Of a stretch of 64,000 bases of DNA, positions 34,904 through 43,716 are shown piece by piece; the stretch's first letter is position 1, and every line of letters begins with the position of its first letter. Under the pieces are notes generated by a model. That model was not told where the DNA came from. It saw only the letters and a list, made by a program, of their open reading frames with translations, and did no database searches. This DNA comes from Paenibacillus sp. TCA20 (GTDB taxonomy: Bacteria > Bacillota > Bacilli > Paenibacillales > Paenibacillaceae). The translations under genes and the position numbers were made by a program. The stretch spans positions 124,001-188,000 of the forward strand of contig NZ_BBIW01000003.1 in the NCBI RefSeq assembly GCF_000732325.1. The letters are read 5' to 3'.

Positions 34904-35773
34904 ATGGAACCTTTTGTGCTGAATAATAAGGACAGTGGACCGAAGCTGTTTGCAATAGAGCCATGGAATTCCTATTCAAGAAGTAACGGACTTGTAACGG
35001 GATATACAAGCCGTGCCGGAGGTGTCGGTACTGCGCCGTACAGCAGTCTCAACTGTGCTTATCATGTGGGAGACAGCCCTGAGGATGTCATTGAGAATCG
35101 CAGGCGCATTGCTGAGGAGATTGGAATACCGGCAGAGGCGTGGACATGCGGTGAGCAAGTACATAAGAGTGAGATTGCCATCGTAACAGAAGCAGATCGA
35201 GGCAGAGGCTTCTTGAATCGGGAGTCGGCGATTCAGGATACCGACGGATTACTGACGAACGTCCGCGGTGTGCTGCTGACTTCATTTTACGCGGATTGTG
35301 TACCGCTCTATTTCTATGATCCGGTCAACGATGTGGTCGGTCTGGCGCATGCCGGATGGAAGGGAACAGTTCAGAAGATAGCAGAACGTATGATTGAACG
35401 GATGGAAGAGCATTATGGAAGTAAGCGAGCTGATATTCGGACGGCTATTGGCCCGTCGATCGGAAGCTGCTGCTATGAGGTTGATGATTATGTAATGGAC
35501 CGAGTGAAGGTTTTGTACGATCTTGAACAGGGTAAAGATGAATATGAGGATTCTGCATACAGGAAGGCACATCAGCCTGCACCAGAAGGAAAAAGCATGC
35601 TTGACTTGAAAGAAGTCAATCGACACATTATGATGAAAGCAGGAATATTGCCGGATCATATCGAATGTACATCATGGTGTACAAGCTGCCACCCTGAGCT
35701 ATTCTTCAGTTATCGTAAGGAAGGCGGCATTACAGGCAGAATGGCAAGCTGGATTGGATTGGAAGAGAGGTGA
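34904..35773 (+). CDS. pgeF: Multicopper-oxidase-fold protein PgeF/YlmD (peptidoglycan editing factor)
   Basis: The 289-residue protein belongs to the DUF152/YfiH family. Members have been described as purine nucleoside phosphorylases and as a factor that prevents L-Ser being used in place of L-Ala in the stem peptide. The metal-site residues are visible: EQVHKSEI, FYADCVPL and GLAHAGWKGTV. The C-terminus CTSCHPELFFSYRKEGG is also conserved. The next gene, ylmE, starts 6 bp after its stop. Position between sigG and sepF matches B. subtilis ylmD. Confidence 0.9.
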   Translation: MEPFVLNNKDSGPKLFAIEPWNSYSRSNGLVTGYTSRAGGVGTAPYSSLNCAYHVGDSPEDVIENRRRIAEEIGIPAEAWTCGEQVHKSEIAIVTEADRGRGFLNRESAIQDTDGLLTNVRGVLLTSFYADCVPLYFYDPVNDVVGLAHAGWKGTVQKIAERMIERMEEHYGSKRADIRTAIGPSIGSCCYEVDDYVMDRVKVLYDLEQGKDEYEDSAYRKAHQPAPEGKSMLDLKEVNRHIMMKAGILPDHIECTSWCTSCHPELFFSYRKEGGITGRMASWIGLEER

Positions 35774-35779
35774 CCCTCC

Positions 35780-36469
35780 TTGTCACTGGAGGAGAGAATA
35801 CAGCACGTGGATGAACGCATCCAAGCTGCTTGTGAAACAAGCGGACGCAATAGAGATGATGTGAATGTCATCGCGGTAACCAAGTATGTATCTGCCGGGA
35901 TGACAGAGAAAGTGCTTGGCAGCGGACTGGTACATATTGGCGAGAACCGATGGCAAAATGCCGAGGAGAAGTGGAATATGCTCGGACATCGGGGAGTATG
36001 GCATTTTATCGGACATCTTCAGACAAATAAAGTGAAGGATGTAGTTGGCAAATTTCCATATATCCATTCATTAGACCGATTGTCTCTCGCTCGTGAGATC
36101 GAGAAGAAGGCAGCGCAGCTGGACATTAAAGTGCAGTGTATGCTGCAGGTGAATATCTCAGGTGAGGAATCGAAGTATGGTCTTCAGCCCGAGCAAGCCG
36201 TTCCGCTGCTCAAAGAAATTCGAGAATTTAATCATATTCAAGTCGCCGGACTTATGACAATGGCCCCCTTCGAAGAAGAATCGGAACGTACGCGTCCCGT
36301 ATTTCGCGGACTTCGTGAACTTAGAGACGACTTGAATAGACAAGCCTTGACCCATGAACCGTTGACGGATCTGTCGATGGGAATGTCCAATGATTTTGAG
36401 ATAGCGATTCAGGAAGGTGCAACGTGGGTGAGACTGGGAAGTGTTCTCGTAGGTAAAGAGGAGGGCTAA
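35780..36469 (+). CDS. ylmE: PLP-binding protein of the YggS/YlmE family
   Basis: A single-domain pyridoxal-phosphate protein (229 residues) of the YggS/PROSC family, involved in PLP balance rather than a known reaction. The PLP lysine is K35 in IAVTKYVSAG; HFIGHLQTNKVKDV and LSMGMSNDFEIAIQEGATWVR are family signatures. The start is TTG 35780, with GAGAGGTGA overlapping the pgeF stop as ribosome site. Confidence 0.92.
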   Translation: MSLEERIQHVDERIQAACETSGRNRDDVNVIAVTKYVSAGMTEKVLGSGLVHIGENRWQNAEEKWNMLGHRGVWHFIGHLQTNKVKDVVGKFPYIHSLDRLSLAREIEKKAAQLDIKVQCMLQVNISGEESKYGLQPEQAVPLLKEIREFNHIQVAGLMTMAPFEEESERTRPVFRGLRELRDDLNRQALTHEPLTDLSMGMSNDFEIAIQEGATWVRLGSVLVGKEEG

Positions 36470-36474
36470 AGGAG

Positions 36475-36942
36475 ATGAGTGTAGTGAATAAATTTATGAA
36501 TTTTTTCGGTCTTCAGGAGGAAGAAGAGGTTGTAGAGCGAGAGCAGGTCAATACGCGTGTAGAGGAATCGGAACAAGAAGTTGAAACGCCGAGCTTTGAT
36601 AAACGTAGAAACCAGAAGGGCAATAATGTCGTAAGCATTCATTCCCAAAAAAATGTAAAGGTCGTTCTGTACGAGCCGCGTAGTTACGATGAAGCACAGG
36701 AGATCGCCGATCATATCAAATCCCATCGGACCGTTGTTGTCAATTTGCAGCGTGTGCGTAAGGATCAGGCTCTTCGCATTATTGATTTTCTAAGCGGAAC
36801 CGTTTATGCGCTTGGCGGAGGCATTTCCAAAATCGGCGGAAACATTTTTCTCTGTACACCCGACACCGTTGAAATACAAGGAACCATCGCGGAAATACTT
36901 ACAGATCACGACAGCGAAGTAGATTACAACAGAATGAGGTGA
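36475..36942 (+). CDS. sepF: Cell division protein SepF
   Basis: SepF forms rings that bundle FtsZ and anchor it to the membrane. The 155 residues show the short amphipathic membrane-binding N-terminus (MSVVNKFMNFFGL), an acidic Glu-rich linker (about 17-45) and the folded DUF552 domain (about 60-140; VVLYEPRSYDEAQEIADHI, FLSGTVYALGGGISKIGG). It starts 5 bp after ylmE. Confidence 0.95.
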   Translation: MSVVNKFMNFFGLQEEEEVVEREQVNTRVEESEQEVETPSFDKRRNQKGNNVVSIHSQKNVKVVLYEPRSYDEAQEIADHIKSHRTVVVNLQRVRKDQALRIIDFLSGTVYALGGGISKIGGNIFLCTPDTVEIQGTIAEILTDHDSEVDYNRMR

Positions 36943-36949
36943 CAGGTTT

Positions 36950-37219
36950 TTGGAATTCGTATTTCAATTTGTTAACAGCTTGGTTAACATTTACTATTGG
37001 ATGATCATTATTTACATCCTAATGTCTTGGCTGCCTAATGCGAGAGAGTCCAAGTTCGGAGAAATATTAGGCAAGCTTGTAGAGCCCTACCTAGCTCCTT
37101 TCCGCAGATTTATACCGCCTATTTTCGGGATGCTCGACATTTCGCCGATCATAGCCATCATTGCGCTGAGGTATGCTGCAACAGGACTGTTAGCTATATT
37201 ACAAGGAATATTTGCTTAG
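36950..37219 (+). CDS. ylmG: YggT family membrane protein YlmG
   Basis: An 89-residue protein with two membrane helices (about 3-23 and 66-86) separated by a loop with ESKFGEILGKLVEPYLAPFR, the family signature. YggT proteins accompany sepF in many bacteria; the role is unclear but linked to division or membrane organisation. The start is TTG 36950 with GAGGTGACAGG upstream, within the sepF end. Confidence 0.9.
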   Translation: MEFVFQFVNSLVNIYYWMIIIYILMSWLPNARESKFGEILGKLVEPYLAPFRRFIPPIFGMLDISPIIAIIALRYAATGLLAILQGIFA

Positions 37220-37254
37220 ACCAGTTTTAAATGAATAGACAGGGTGATTATGAA

Positions 37255-38037
37255 ATGCGTACAGACATTTATGAACATTTTCACCCCGATGAACGGGATT
37301 TTGTAGATAAGGCCTGGGAGTGGGTGGAACGTGCCGGACAGTATCATGAGATGAAGCTGACGGACTTTCTGGACCCGCGCCAGGCCTATATTTTGGATAC
37401 GCTGGCGAATCGCAGAGGAGATGTACAAGTGCGTATGGAAGGCGGCTCTGTAAATGCGGAGCGTCAAAGAGCACTGATCGCTCCTGACTATGCTTATCTG
37501 GATGATGAGGATATGGGACTTGCCGTTCTAAGCATTACTTCGGCGGATCAAAAATTTCTGCAGCTCGATCACGGGGATTATATGGGGGCACTGCTGAGCC
37601 TTGGGCTCAAACGTGGGAAGCTCGGTGACATTCACGTCCTGGATGACGGATGCCACACCGTGGTTGCCATGGAAATCGCAGACTATTTCTCGCTTCATCT
37701 GCACCAAGTGCATCGGATGAATGTATTTACGGACATACTGCCGATAGATCAGCTTCGGACGAGTGATGTTGCTCTCCAGATGATGGATCTGACGGTGGCT
37801 TCTTTGCGTTTGGACGGAATTGCAAGCGATGTGTATAGACTGAGCCGGAGCAAGATTCTTACACCAATTAAGGCAGGACGCTGCAAAGTGAACTGGAAGG
37901 TGGCAGAGGATCCATCCAAAATACTGCAGGCAGGGGACGTCGTATCTGTCCAAGGCTTGGGGCGTTTTAAAGTGATGGAAACCGATGGAATGACCAAAAA
38001 AGGTCGGTTCCGTGTGAAAGTGGGTAAATTTGTGTAA
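37255..38037 (+). CDS. ylmH: S4-domain RNA-binding protein YlmH
   Basis: From ATG 37255 the protein has 260 residues. The N-terminal part (MRTDIYEHFHPDERDF) and middle domain are those of YlmH; the C-terminal S4 domain (about 185-255; SRSKILTPIKAGRCKVNWK, GDVVSVQGLGRF) binds RNA. Related proteins act in ribosome-associated rescue. ATG 37231 in the same frame has no ribosome site, whereas AGGGTG precedes 37255 by 9 nt. Confidence 0.9.
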   Translation: MRTDIYEHFHPDERDFVDKAWEWVERAGQYHEMKLTDFLDPRQAYILDTLANRRGDVQVRMEGGSVNAERQRALIAPDYAYLDDEDMGLAVLSITSADQKFLQLDHGDYMGALLSLGLKRGKLGDIHVLDDGCHTVVAMEIADYFSLHLHQVHRMNVFTDILPIDQLRTSDVALQMMDLTVASLRLDGIASDVYRLSRSKILTPIKAGRCKVNWKVAEDPSKILQAGDVVSVQGLGRFKVMETDGMTKKGRFRVKVGKFV

Positions 38038-38063
38038 ATATATTTGCAGGAATTCTTGTTTTC

Positions 38064-38072
38064 TTGTCGAAA
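38064..38072 (+). promoter_or_regulatory. Single Spo0A-type box upstream of divIVA
   Basis: TTGTCGAAA holds the exact 7-mer TGTCGAA (38065-38071), about 100 bp before the divIVA start. A single box is weak evidence. Confidence 0.3.
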
Positions 38073-38173
38073 TCTTTAGGTCAGAGTTTATGAAATGATG
38101 TGCTGGACCGATAAATAAAATGAAGTTCAATGCCTCTCTAATCAAGAGGTTAATACTATAGGAGGTGGACAGC

Positions 38174-38683
38174 ATGCCACTAACGCCGCTGGACATACAT
38201 AATAAGGAGTTTGCCCGCCGTATTCGTGGTTATGATGAGGATGAGGTCAATGAGTTTTTGGATCAAGTAATCAAAGACTACGAGGCTGTTATCCGTGAGA
38301 ACAAGGAGCTAAGCACACAGTTGCTGTCCGTGCAGGAGAAGCTGGATCATTTTGCTAATATTGAGGAAACGCTCAGCAAGACCATTATTGTTGCGCAGGA
38401 AGCTGCTGATGAAGTGAAGAACAATTCGAAGAAGGAAGCTCAGCTCATTGTGAAGGAAGCAGAGAAGAATGCAGACCGGATCGTGAACGAAGCTTTATCT
38501 AAGTCACGCAAGATTTCGCTTGAAGTTGAGGAACTTAAGAAACAGGCTTCTATTTACCGAGCTCGTTTCCGCACCCTTGTTGAAGCTCAATTGGAGCTGT
38601 TGAATATGGATGGCTGGGAAGCTCTGGAGAACCGGGAGCAGGAAGTTCGTGAGCGCGAGCGCGAAATGAAGGAAATTTACTAA
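38174..38683 (+). CDS. divIVA: Septum/pole-localising protein DivIVA
   Basis: A 169-residue coiled-coil protein that recognises negatively curved membrane at septa and poles and recruits partners such as MinJ or sporulation factors. The conserved N-terminal domain MPLTPLDIHNKEFARR, then GYDEDEVNEFLDQVI, is complete; residues about 30-125 are coiled coil and the C-terminus is an Arg/Glu-rich helix. GGAGGTGG precedes ATG 38174; the in-frame GTG at 38165 lies inside that ribosome site. Confidence 0.95.
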   Translation: MPLTPLDIHNKEFARRIRGYDEDEVNEFLDQVIKDYEAVIRENKELSTQLLSVQEKLDHFANIEETLSKTIIVAQEAADEVKNNSKKEAQLIVKEAEKNADRIVNEALSKSRKISLEVEELKKQASIYRARFRTLVEAQLELLNMDGWEALENREQEVREREREMKEIY

Positions 38684-38712
38684 TACCACAAATACACAGG
38701 TCATCTGTCAGG

Positions 38713-38741
38713 TTGACTTTTTGCTGTAAAGAGGCTATAAA
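38713..38741 (+). promoter_or_regulatory. Sigma-A promoter of ileS
   Basis: TTGACT (38713-38718), a 17-bp spacer and TATAAA (38736-38741), just before the T-box leader. Confidence 0.75.
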
Positions 38742-38747
38742 TATTGT

Positions 38748-39060
38748 TATATGTAATTTATAATACAGGTTTGATGATGGGAACCAGTAAGCTCATGAGC
38801 ATTCGTTTACAGAGAGTTGGCGGTAGGTGCGAGCCAATGAAACGGACCATGGCTGAATATCATCCCGGAGAAGTGAAGCCGAAAGCATGCTGCAGCAGCT
38901 GCAATTAAGCCGAACCGTGTGCCGAACGTTACATCGGCTCCTTATGGCAGTCACATAAGGATTAGAGCGCCGTTTATTTGTCACATGCAGACAGATGACG
39001 GAACTAGGGTGGTAACGCGAGAACAGTCTCGTCCCTTTTTGGGGCGGGGCTTTTTTATTT
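38748..39060 (+). promoter_or_regulatory. T-box riboswitch leader for isoleucine tRNA
   Basis: The leader has stem I features (CCAGTAAGCTCAT, AGAGAG, and a distal GGTGCGAGCC loop), a specifier ATC (38859-38861, within GAATATCATCC) and the T-box AGGGTGGTAACGCG (39006-39019). A perfect 10-bp terminator stem (39026-39035 with 39041-39050) followed by six T completes it. Uncharged tRNA-Ile should favour the antiterminator and ileS expression. Confidence 0.93.
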
Positions 39061-39108
39061 TTCTTGGAGTTGTATTACACATAGGTAACTGATGAAAGGA
39101 AGAGATGG

Positions 39109-42100
39109 ATGAAACGAGTTGACGTCAAGGAGAAGGCTCGCGCACGTGAGCAGCGAATCCTGGGAAAATGGCAGGCGGAAGATACATTTAAGAAATCAAT
39201 CGAGAATCGTGAAGGCAGACCTAATTATGTCTTCTATGAAGGACCGCCTACAGCGAATGGAGCACCACATATCGGTCACGTGCTGGGCCGTGTAATTAAG
39301 GACTTTGTCGGCCGCTACCAAACGATGAACGGATATCGGGTTGTCCGCAAGGCAGGCTGGGATACGCATGGTCTTCCGGTGGAGCTCGGTGTAGAGAAAC
39401 AGCTGGGAATCAGCGGAAAACAAGAAATTGAGAATTATGGTGTGGAAGAATTCATTAAGAAATGTAAAGAGAGCGTATTCGTATATGAGCATAAATGGCG
39501 TGAGCTCACGGAAGCGATCGGATACTGGACGGATCTGGATCATCCTTATGTAACACTGGATAACACCTACATCGAGAGTGTATGGAACATCCTGGCTACG
39601 ATTCATGACAAAGGTCTGCTCTATCGGGGCCACCGGGTAAGTCCTTATTGCCCTTGCTGCCAGACGACACTTAGCTCTCACGAAGTGGCACAAGGCTATG
39701 AGGATGTGAAGGACCTTAGTGCAACAGCGAAGTTCAAGCTTCATGACCGTGATGAGTATATCCTGGCTTGGACAACGACGCCTTGGACACTCCCGTCTCA
39801 CGTTGCGCTTGCTGTTAACCCGGAGATGGAATACGCACGTGTTAAACAGGAAGACGGAATCTATATCGTAGCAAAAAATCTCGTCGAGAAAGTAATGAAG
39901 GGTGACTACGAGGTGCTGTCCACCTTGCAAGGCTCTGAGCTTGTTGGCTTGACTTATACTCCGCCGTTCAACTATATTTCAGCCGAAAAAGCGAATATCG
40001 TGGTTGGAGCAAGCTTTGTTACGGATGCCAGCGGCACAGGGATTGTTCATATGGCTCCGGCTCATGGTGAGGATGACTATAAGACTTGCCGTGAGAATGG
40101 AATCAGCTTTGTGAGTGTCGTGAATTCGGAAGGGAAGTATACCGAGGAAGTTACCGATTTCGCCGGACGTTTTGTTAAGGATTGCGATCTGGATATTGTG
40201 AAGCATCTGTCCGAGCAGGGACTGCTGTACAGCAAGGAAAAAATTGAGCACAGCTATCCATTCTGCTGGCGCTGTAAATCTCCTCTTCTGTACTATGCTA
40301 TGGACAGCTGGTTTATCGAAACGACGGCAGTGAAGGATCAGCTGATTGCCAACAACAATACGGTGGATTGGTATCCAGGACACGTACGTGAAGGACGCTT
40401 TGGTAAGTTCCTTGAGGATTTGGTGGATTGGAACATTAGTCGTAACCGTTACTGGGGTACTCCGCTGAACGTGTGGGTATGTCAGGATTGCGGAGGTCAG
40501 TTCGCTCCTCACAGCCACGAAGAGCTGCGCAAGCATGCGACCACTGAAGTAAGTCCGGAGCTTGAGCTTCATAAGCCTTACGTTGATGAAGTGAAGGTAC
40601 ATTGTACACACTGTGAGCATGGAGTTATGGAACGGACCTCAGAAGTGATCGATGTGTGGTTTGACAGCGGGTCGATGCCGTATGCACAGCATCATTATCC
40701 GTTTGAGAACAAAGAGACGTTCGAACAGCAATATCCTGCGGACATGATCTGTGAAGGAATTGATCAGACCCGCGGCTGGTTCTACAGCCTGCTGGCTGTT
40801 TCTACCTTGTTCACAGGTAGAGCACCTTATAAGGCTGTTATGGCAACAGGTCATATTTTGGATGAGAACGGACAGAAGATGTCCAAATCCAAAGGAAATG
40901 TAATTGATCCTTGGGAAATCATTGAGGAGTATGGTACGGATGCATTCCGCTGGGCGCTCCTTGCAGACAGTGCTCCATGGAACAGCAAGCGTTTCTCCAA
41001 GGGCATCGTCGGAGAAGCCAAATCCAAGGTCATTGACACGATTGTTAATACCCATGCCTTCCTTGCGCTCTATGCTGACATTGATGGATATGATCCAGAG
41101 AAGCATCCATTCGAAGGATCCGAGAATAAGCTGGATCGCTGGGTGCTGTCACGTCTGAACTCCCTCATTGCAAAAGTAAGCAAGGGACTTCAGGTGAATG
41201 ACTTCCTGAATGCGGCAAAAGCGATCGAAGTATTTGTCGACGAATTGAGCAACTGGTATATCCGCCGTTCCCGTGATCGGTTCTGGGGCAGCGGTCTGAC
41301 TGAAGATAAGCTTGCAGCGTATGGCACACTGACGGAGGTTCTCTTAACGTTGTCTAAGCTGATGGCGCCATTTACACCGATGCTGTCCGAAGATGTCTAC
41401 GGTAACCTTGGAGGAAAGGGCAGTGTGCATCTGACCGATTATCCGGCAGCGAATGAAGCTCTGATTGATGAGAAGCTGGAGCAGGATATGGAAACGGCAC
41501 GTAACATTGTTGAGCTTGCAAGGAATGTCCGTAACGAGACAGGGATCAAGACTCGTCAGCCGTTGTCGGCGCTGATTGTATCACTCAGCCATGACTTTGA
41601 TCTCCCAGGCTATGAAGAAATCATCAAGGATGAGATTAATGTGAAGAGTATTGAGGTGGAGACGAGCGACAGCGGGTTTGTCGACTTTACTCTTAAGCTT
41701 AATCTGAAAGTAGCAGGTAAGAAATACGGCAAGAATGTAGGCTTCCTGCAAAATCATTTTAAAGCGATGAGTGCAGAAGATACTCGTTCAGTTGTTGAAG
41801 CCGGGCAGTTCAATATCGTTTCACCGGACGGAGCAGAGCTGGAAGTGACAAGCGAAGAGCTGTTGATTGAGAAAAAAGCAAAAGAAGGCTTTGCGGCAGC
41901 TTCCGGCTATGGACTGACCGTTGCATTGAATACGGAGATAACGCCTGAGCTTGAACAGGAAGGTCTGGTTCGTGAGGTGGTCCGTGCGGTACAGGATACG
42001 CGTAAGAAGCTTGATCTTCCGATTGAGAAGCGTGTGAACCTGACTCTGGATGTGGATCATGAGCTGAGAGCTGCAATTGAAGCTTTTGAATCCGTCCTTC

Positions 42101-42198
42101 GCGAGAACGTATTGGTTACAGATTTGACGTTTGGTGCATCGGATGATATGGAACGGGTTGAAGCCGGTTCGAGAACGATTGGCGTTAAGATTCACTAG
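39109..42198 (+). CDS. ileS: Isoleucyl-tRNA synthetase, type 2 (long form)
   Basis: Charges tRNA-Ile with isoleucine. At 1029 residues it is about 100 longer than B. subtilis IleS (921). Class I motifs are seen at GAPHIGHVLGR and KMSKSKGN; the editing domain lies between. The N-terminal pattern YVFYEGPPTANGAPHIGH with GWDTHGLPVE, and the lack of a C-terminal zinc-binding domain, mark the eukaryote-like type 2 form, which is typically little affected by mupirocin. ATG 39109 lies 53 bp after the T-box terminator. It appears monocistronic; a weak hairpin (CGAGCCG/CGGCTCG, 42271-42314) follows. Confidence 0.94.
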   Translation: MKRVDVKEKARAREQRILGKWQAEDTFKKSIENREGRPNYVFYEGPPTANGAPHIGHVLGRVIKDFVGRYQTMNGYRVVRKAGWDTHGLPVELGVEKQLGISGKQEIENYGVEEFIKKCKESVFVYEHKWRELTEAIGYWTDLDHPYVTLDNTYIESVWNILATIHDKGLLYRGHRVSPYCPCCQTTLSSHEVAQGYEDVKDLSATAKFKLHDRDEYILAWTTTPWTLPSHVALAVNPEMEYARVKQEDGIYIVAKNLVEKVMKGDYEVLSTLQGSELVGLTYTPPFNYISAEKANIVVGASFVTDASGTGIVHMAPAHGEDDYKTCRENGISFVSVVNSEGKYTEEVTDFAGRFVKDCDLDIVKHLSEQGLLYSKEKIEHSYPFCWRCKSPLLYYAMDSWFIETTAVKDQLIANNNTVDWYPGHVREGRFGKFLEDLVDWNISRNRYWGTPLNVWVCQDCGGQFAPHSHEELRKHATTEVSPELELHKPYVDEVKVHCTHCEHGVMERTSEVIDVWFDSGSMPYAQHHYPFENKETFEQQYPADMICEGIDQTRGWFYSLLAVSTLFTGRAPYKAVMATGHILDENGQKMSKSKGNVIDPWEIIEEYGTDAFRWALLADSAPWNSKRFSKGIVGEAKSKVIDTIVNTHAFLALYADIDGYDPEKHPFEGSENKLDRWVLSRLNSLIAKVSKGLQVNDFLNAAKAIEVFVDELSNWYIRRSRDRFWGSGLTEDKLAAYGTLTEVLLTLSKLMAPFTPMLSEDVYGNLGGKGSVHLTDYPAANEALIDEKLEQDMETARNIVELARNVRNETGIKTRQPLSALIVSLSHDFDLPGYEEIIKDEINVKSIEVETSDSGFVDFTLKLNLKVAGKKYGKNVGFLQNHFKAMSAEDTRSVVEAGQFNIVSPDGAELEVTSEELLIEKKAKEGFAAASGYGLTVALNTEITPELEQEGLVREVVRAVQDTRKKLDLPIEKRVNLTLDVDHELRAAIEAFESVLRENVLVTDLTFGASDDMERVEAGSRTIGVKIH

Positions 42199-42359
42199 AA
42201 AAAATAAGGAAGCTTTTCCGGCTAAAATGCCGGCAAAGCGGACATAATAGCAAAGAATTGCATGTGAAAGCGAGCCGCTAATGCCGAAGGATAACTCCCT
42301 CGTCTTACGGCTCGTTTCATATTTACTGAAATAATTGAAGGAATGAGGCCTTTTTCGTT

Positions 42360-42716
42360 ATGAACAATATTCGGCGAAGATCACGCATTCGTCAGCATTA
42401 TTCCGCAGAAGTGAAGCAAATGGACGAACAGATGGATGAGATGCATAGTGTTCTTCAGAAGCTCGCTCTTGATCTGGAGAAATCAAGGATTGCAGATTAT
42501 ACGAGACTGCTGCACAAGCCTCTGCGACTGATCTGGCTTAATTTGTTATCCGGAACAGCAAGAGGGGTCGGGATTGCGATCGGATTCACCTTTTTTGCTG
42601 CGACAATTGTGTATGTTCTTCAGCTGCTTGGCGCGCTGAATTTACCGATTGTCGGGGATTACATTGCCGATATTGTACGCATCGTACAGAGACAATTGGA
42701 GCTGGATACATATTAG
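42360..42716 (+). CDS. DUF5665 family membrane protein
   Basis: A 118-residue protein with a basic N-terminus, a short coiled coil (about 18-42) and two membrane-associated stretches (about 58-90 and 95-110). The pattern LHKPLRLIWLNLLSGTARGVG then GFTFFAATIVYVLQLLGALNLPI matches the DUF5665 family as I know it; no function is known. Ribosome site is weak (GAGG, 14 nt upstream). It converges on ylyA. Confidence 0.65.
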   Translation: MNNIRRRSRIRQHYSAEVKQMDEQMDEMHSVLQKLALDLEKSRIADYTRLLHKPLRLIWLNLLSGTARGVGIAIGFTFFAATIVYVLQLLGALNLPIVGDYIADIVRIVQRQLELDTY

Positions 42717-42750
42717 AGCGCTTAAGCATTAGATGGAATTCGCTTTAGGA

Positions 42751-42770
42751 AGACGAACTATAGTTCATCT
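42751..42770. repeat. 20-bp near-perfect palindrome between convergent genes
   Basis: AGACGAACTATAGTTCATCT reads the same on both strands except for one pair. It covers the ylyA stop codon. It may help end transcription in both directions, but it has no loop or T run of the standard kind. Confidence 0.4.
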
Positions 42771-43492
42771 TCAATAACATCCGGCTCCAAAATGCTCATG
42801 CCCTCGTGATTCTCCAAATATCTTCTGTACTGCTTGTTGCGTACAACGGATACGTTTTGGCCGTATATGTCTGTCGCGAGAAAGCTCTCATACGCTTCAA
42901 CACAGCCATCAATCTCCTCGGCAGCCTCCATGTACATGGCATCATAATCATCGTTATTGTTGCCTTCCTGAAGAGCGGGCGTGTTGGAATTCCCGTAATT
43001 TTCGAGAATCTGCCAGGTATCTTCACCATCGAATCCATTCTGGGTATCCTTTTCATCCAGGCTTGTTCTGCCGAATGGAGGACTTAGGAATTCCTCCTCA
43101 ATCGGACGGTCCTCCGATACCGAGGTTTCAGGAGCATGCTCTCTGCAATAAATGGTATACGGTACTGCATTAAGGCGTTCATAAGGAATAGGCTTGCTGC
43201 ATACGGCGCAAATACCGTAATCGCCCTCTTCCATATGATTCAGCGCGCTTTTGATTCGTTCAAGCATAAATTCATCGTGCTCGTTTAGCGAAATATCTTT
43301 TTCACGTTCATACATTTCTGTTGCAACATCACCTGGGTGATTATCAAAAGTCGTTAACTCTCCGGCTTCATAACGTGTTGATCCACTAAGCCCGTAATGA
43401 TCGGATTCCTTCTCGCGCTGCTCGATATCGTGTTGCTGCTCAAGAAGCTGCTTCTTCAAGCTGTTCCATTCCTGCTTCGTCAGATGCGTCAT
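42758..43492 (-). CDS. ylyA: DksA/TraR-type zinc finger protein YlyA (YteA-like)
   Basis: The 244-residue protein has an N-terminal coiled-coil part (about 1-85) and a zinc-ribbon with GICAVCSKPIPYERL, then TIYCREH: the ligands read Cys-x2-Cys ... Cys-x2-His rather than four cysteines. The C-terminal third is acidic and Asn/Glu-rich. DksA-like proteins bind RNA polymerase through its secondary channel; YlyA of B. subtilis lies in the same place between ileS and lspA. Here it is on the strand opposite to its neighbours. AAGGAG lies about 9 nt before ATG 43492. Confidence 0.82.
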   Translation of the reverse strand: MTHLTKQEWNSLKKQLLEQQHDIEQREKESDHYGLSGSTRYEAGELTTFDNHPGDVATEMYEREKDISLNEHDEFMLERIKSALNHMEEGDYGICAVCSKPIPYERLNAVPYTIYCREHAPETSVSEDRPIEEEFLSPPFGRTSLDEKDTQNGFDGEDTWQILENYGNSNTPALQEGNNNDDYDAMYMEAAEEIDGCVEAYESFLATDIYGQNVSVVRNKQYRRYLENHEGMSILEPDVIEDEL

Positions 43493-43630
43493 GGCGGTCT
43501 ACTCCTTTAGTTGAACTTATCCTTCATCGGTTTGTCTGTATAGAGTGTGCTGATTTGTTCAATTTTAGAGAAGGAGGATTTTGCAAAAATGATTCACCAT
43601 GGCCGTCCATTCCCAGGAGCCAGCTTAAAA

Positions 43631-43660
43631 TAGACGCTGTTCGTGACCTTGTGCTACAAT
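43631..43660 (+). promoter_or_regulatory. Possible promoter of lspA
   Basis: TAGACG (43631-43636), an 18-bp spacer and TACAAT (43655-43660). Confidence 0.4.
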
Positions 43661-43716
43661 ATACGAGGCATTACCCATGGAATGGTAAAAGAGAAGGATC
43701 GGAGTGACAAAAAAAG

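Noticed and set aside
42266..42314. Hairpin CGAGCCG/CGGCTCG after ileS as a terminator
   Set aside because: Only 7 bp with a 30-nt loop and no T run; not listed as a terminator.
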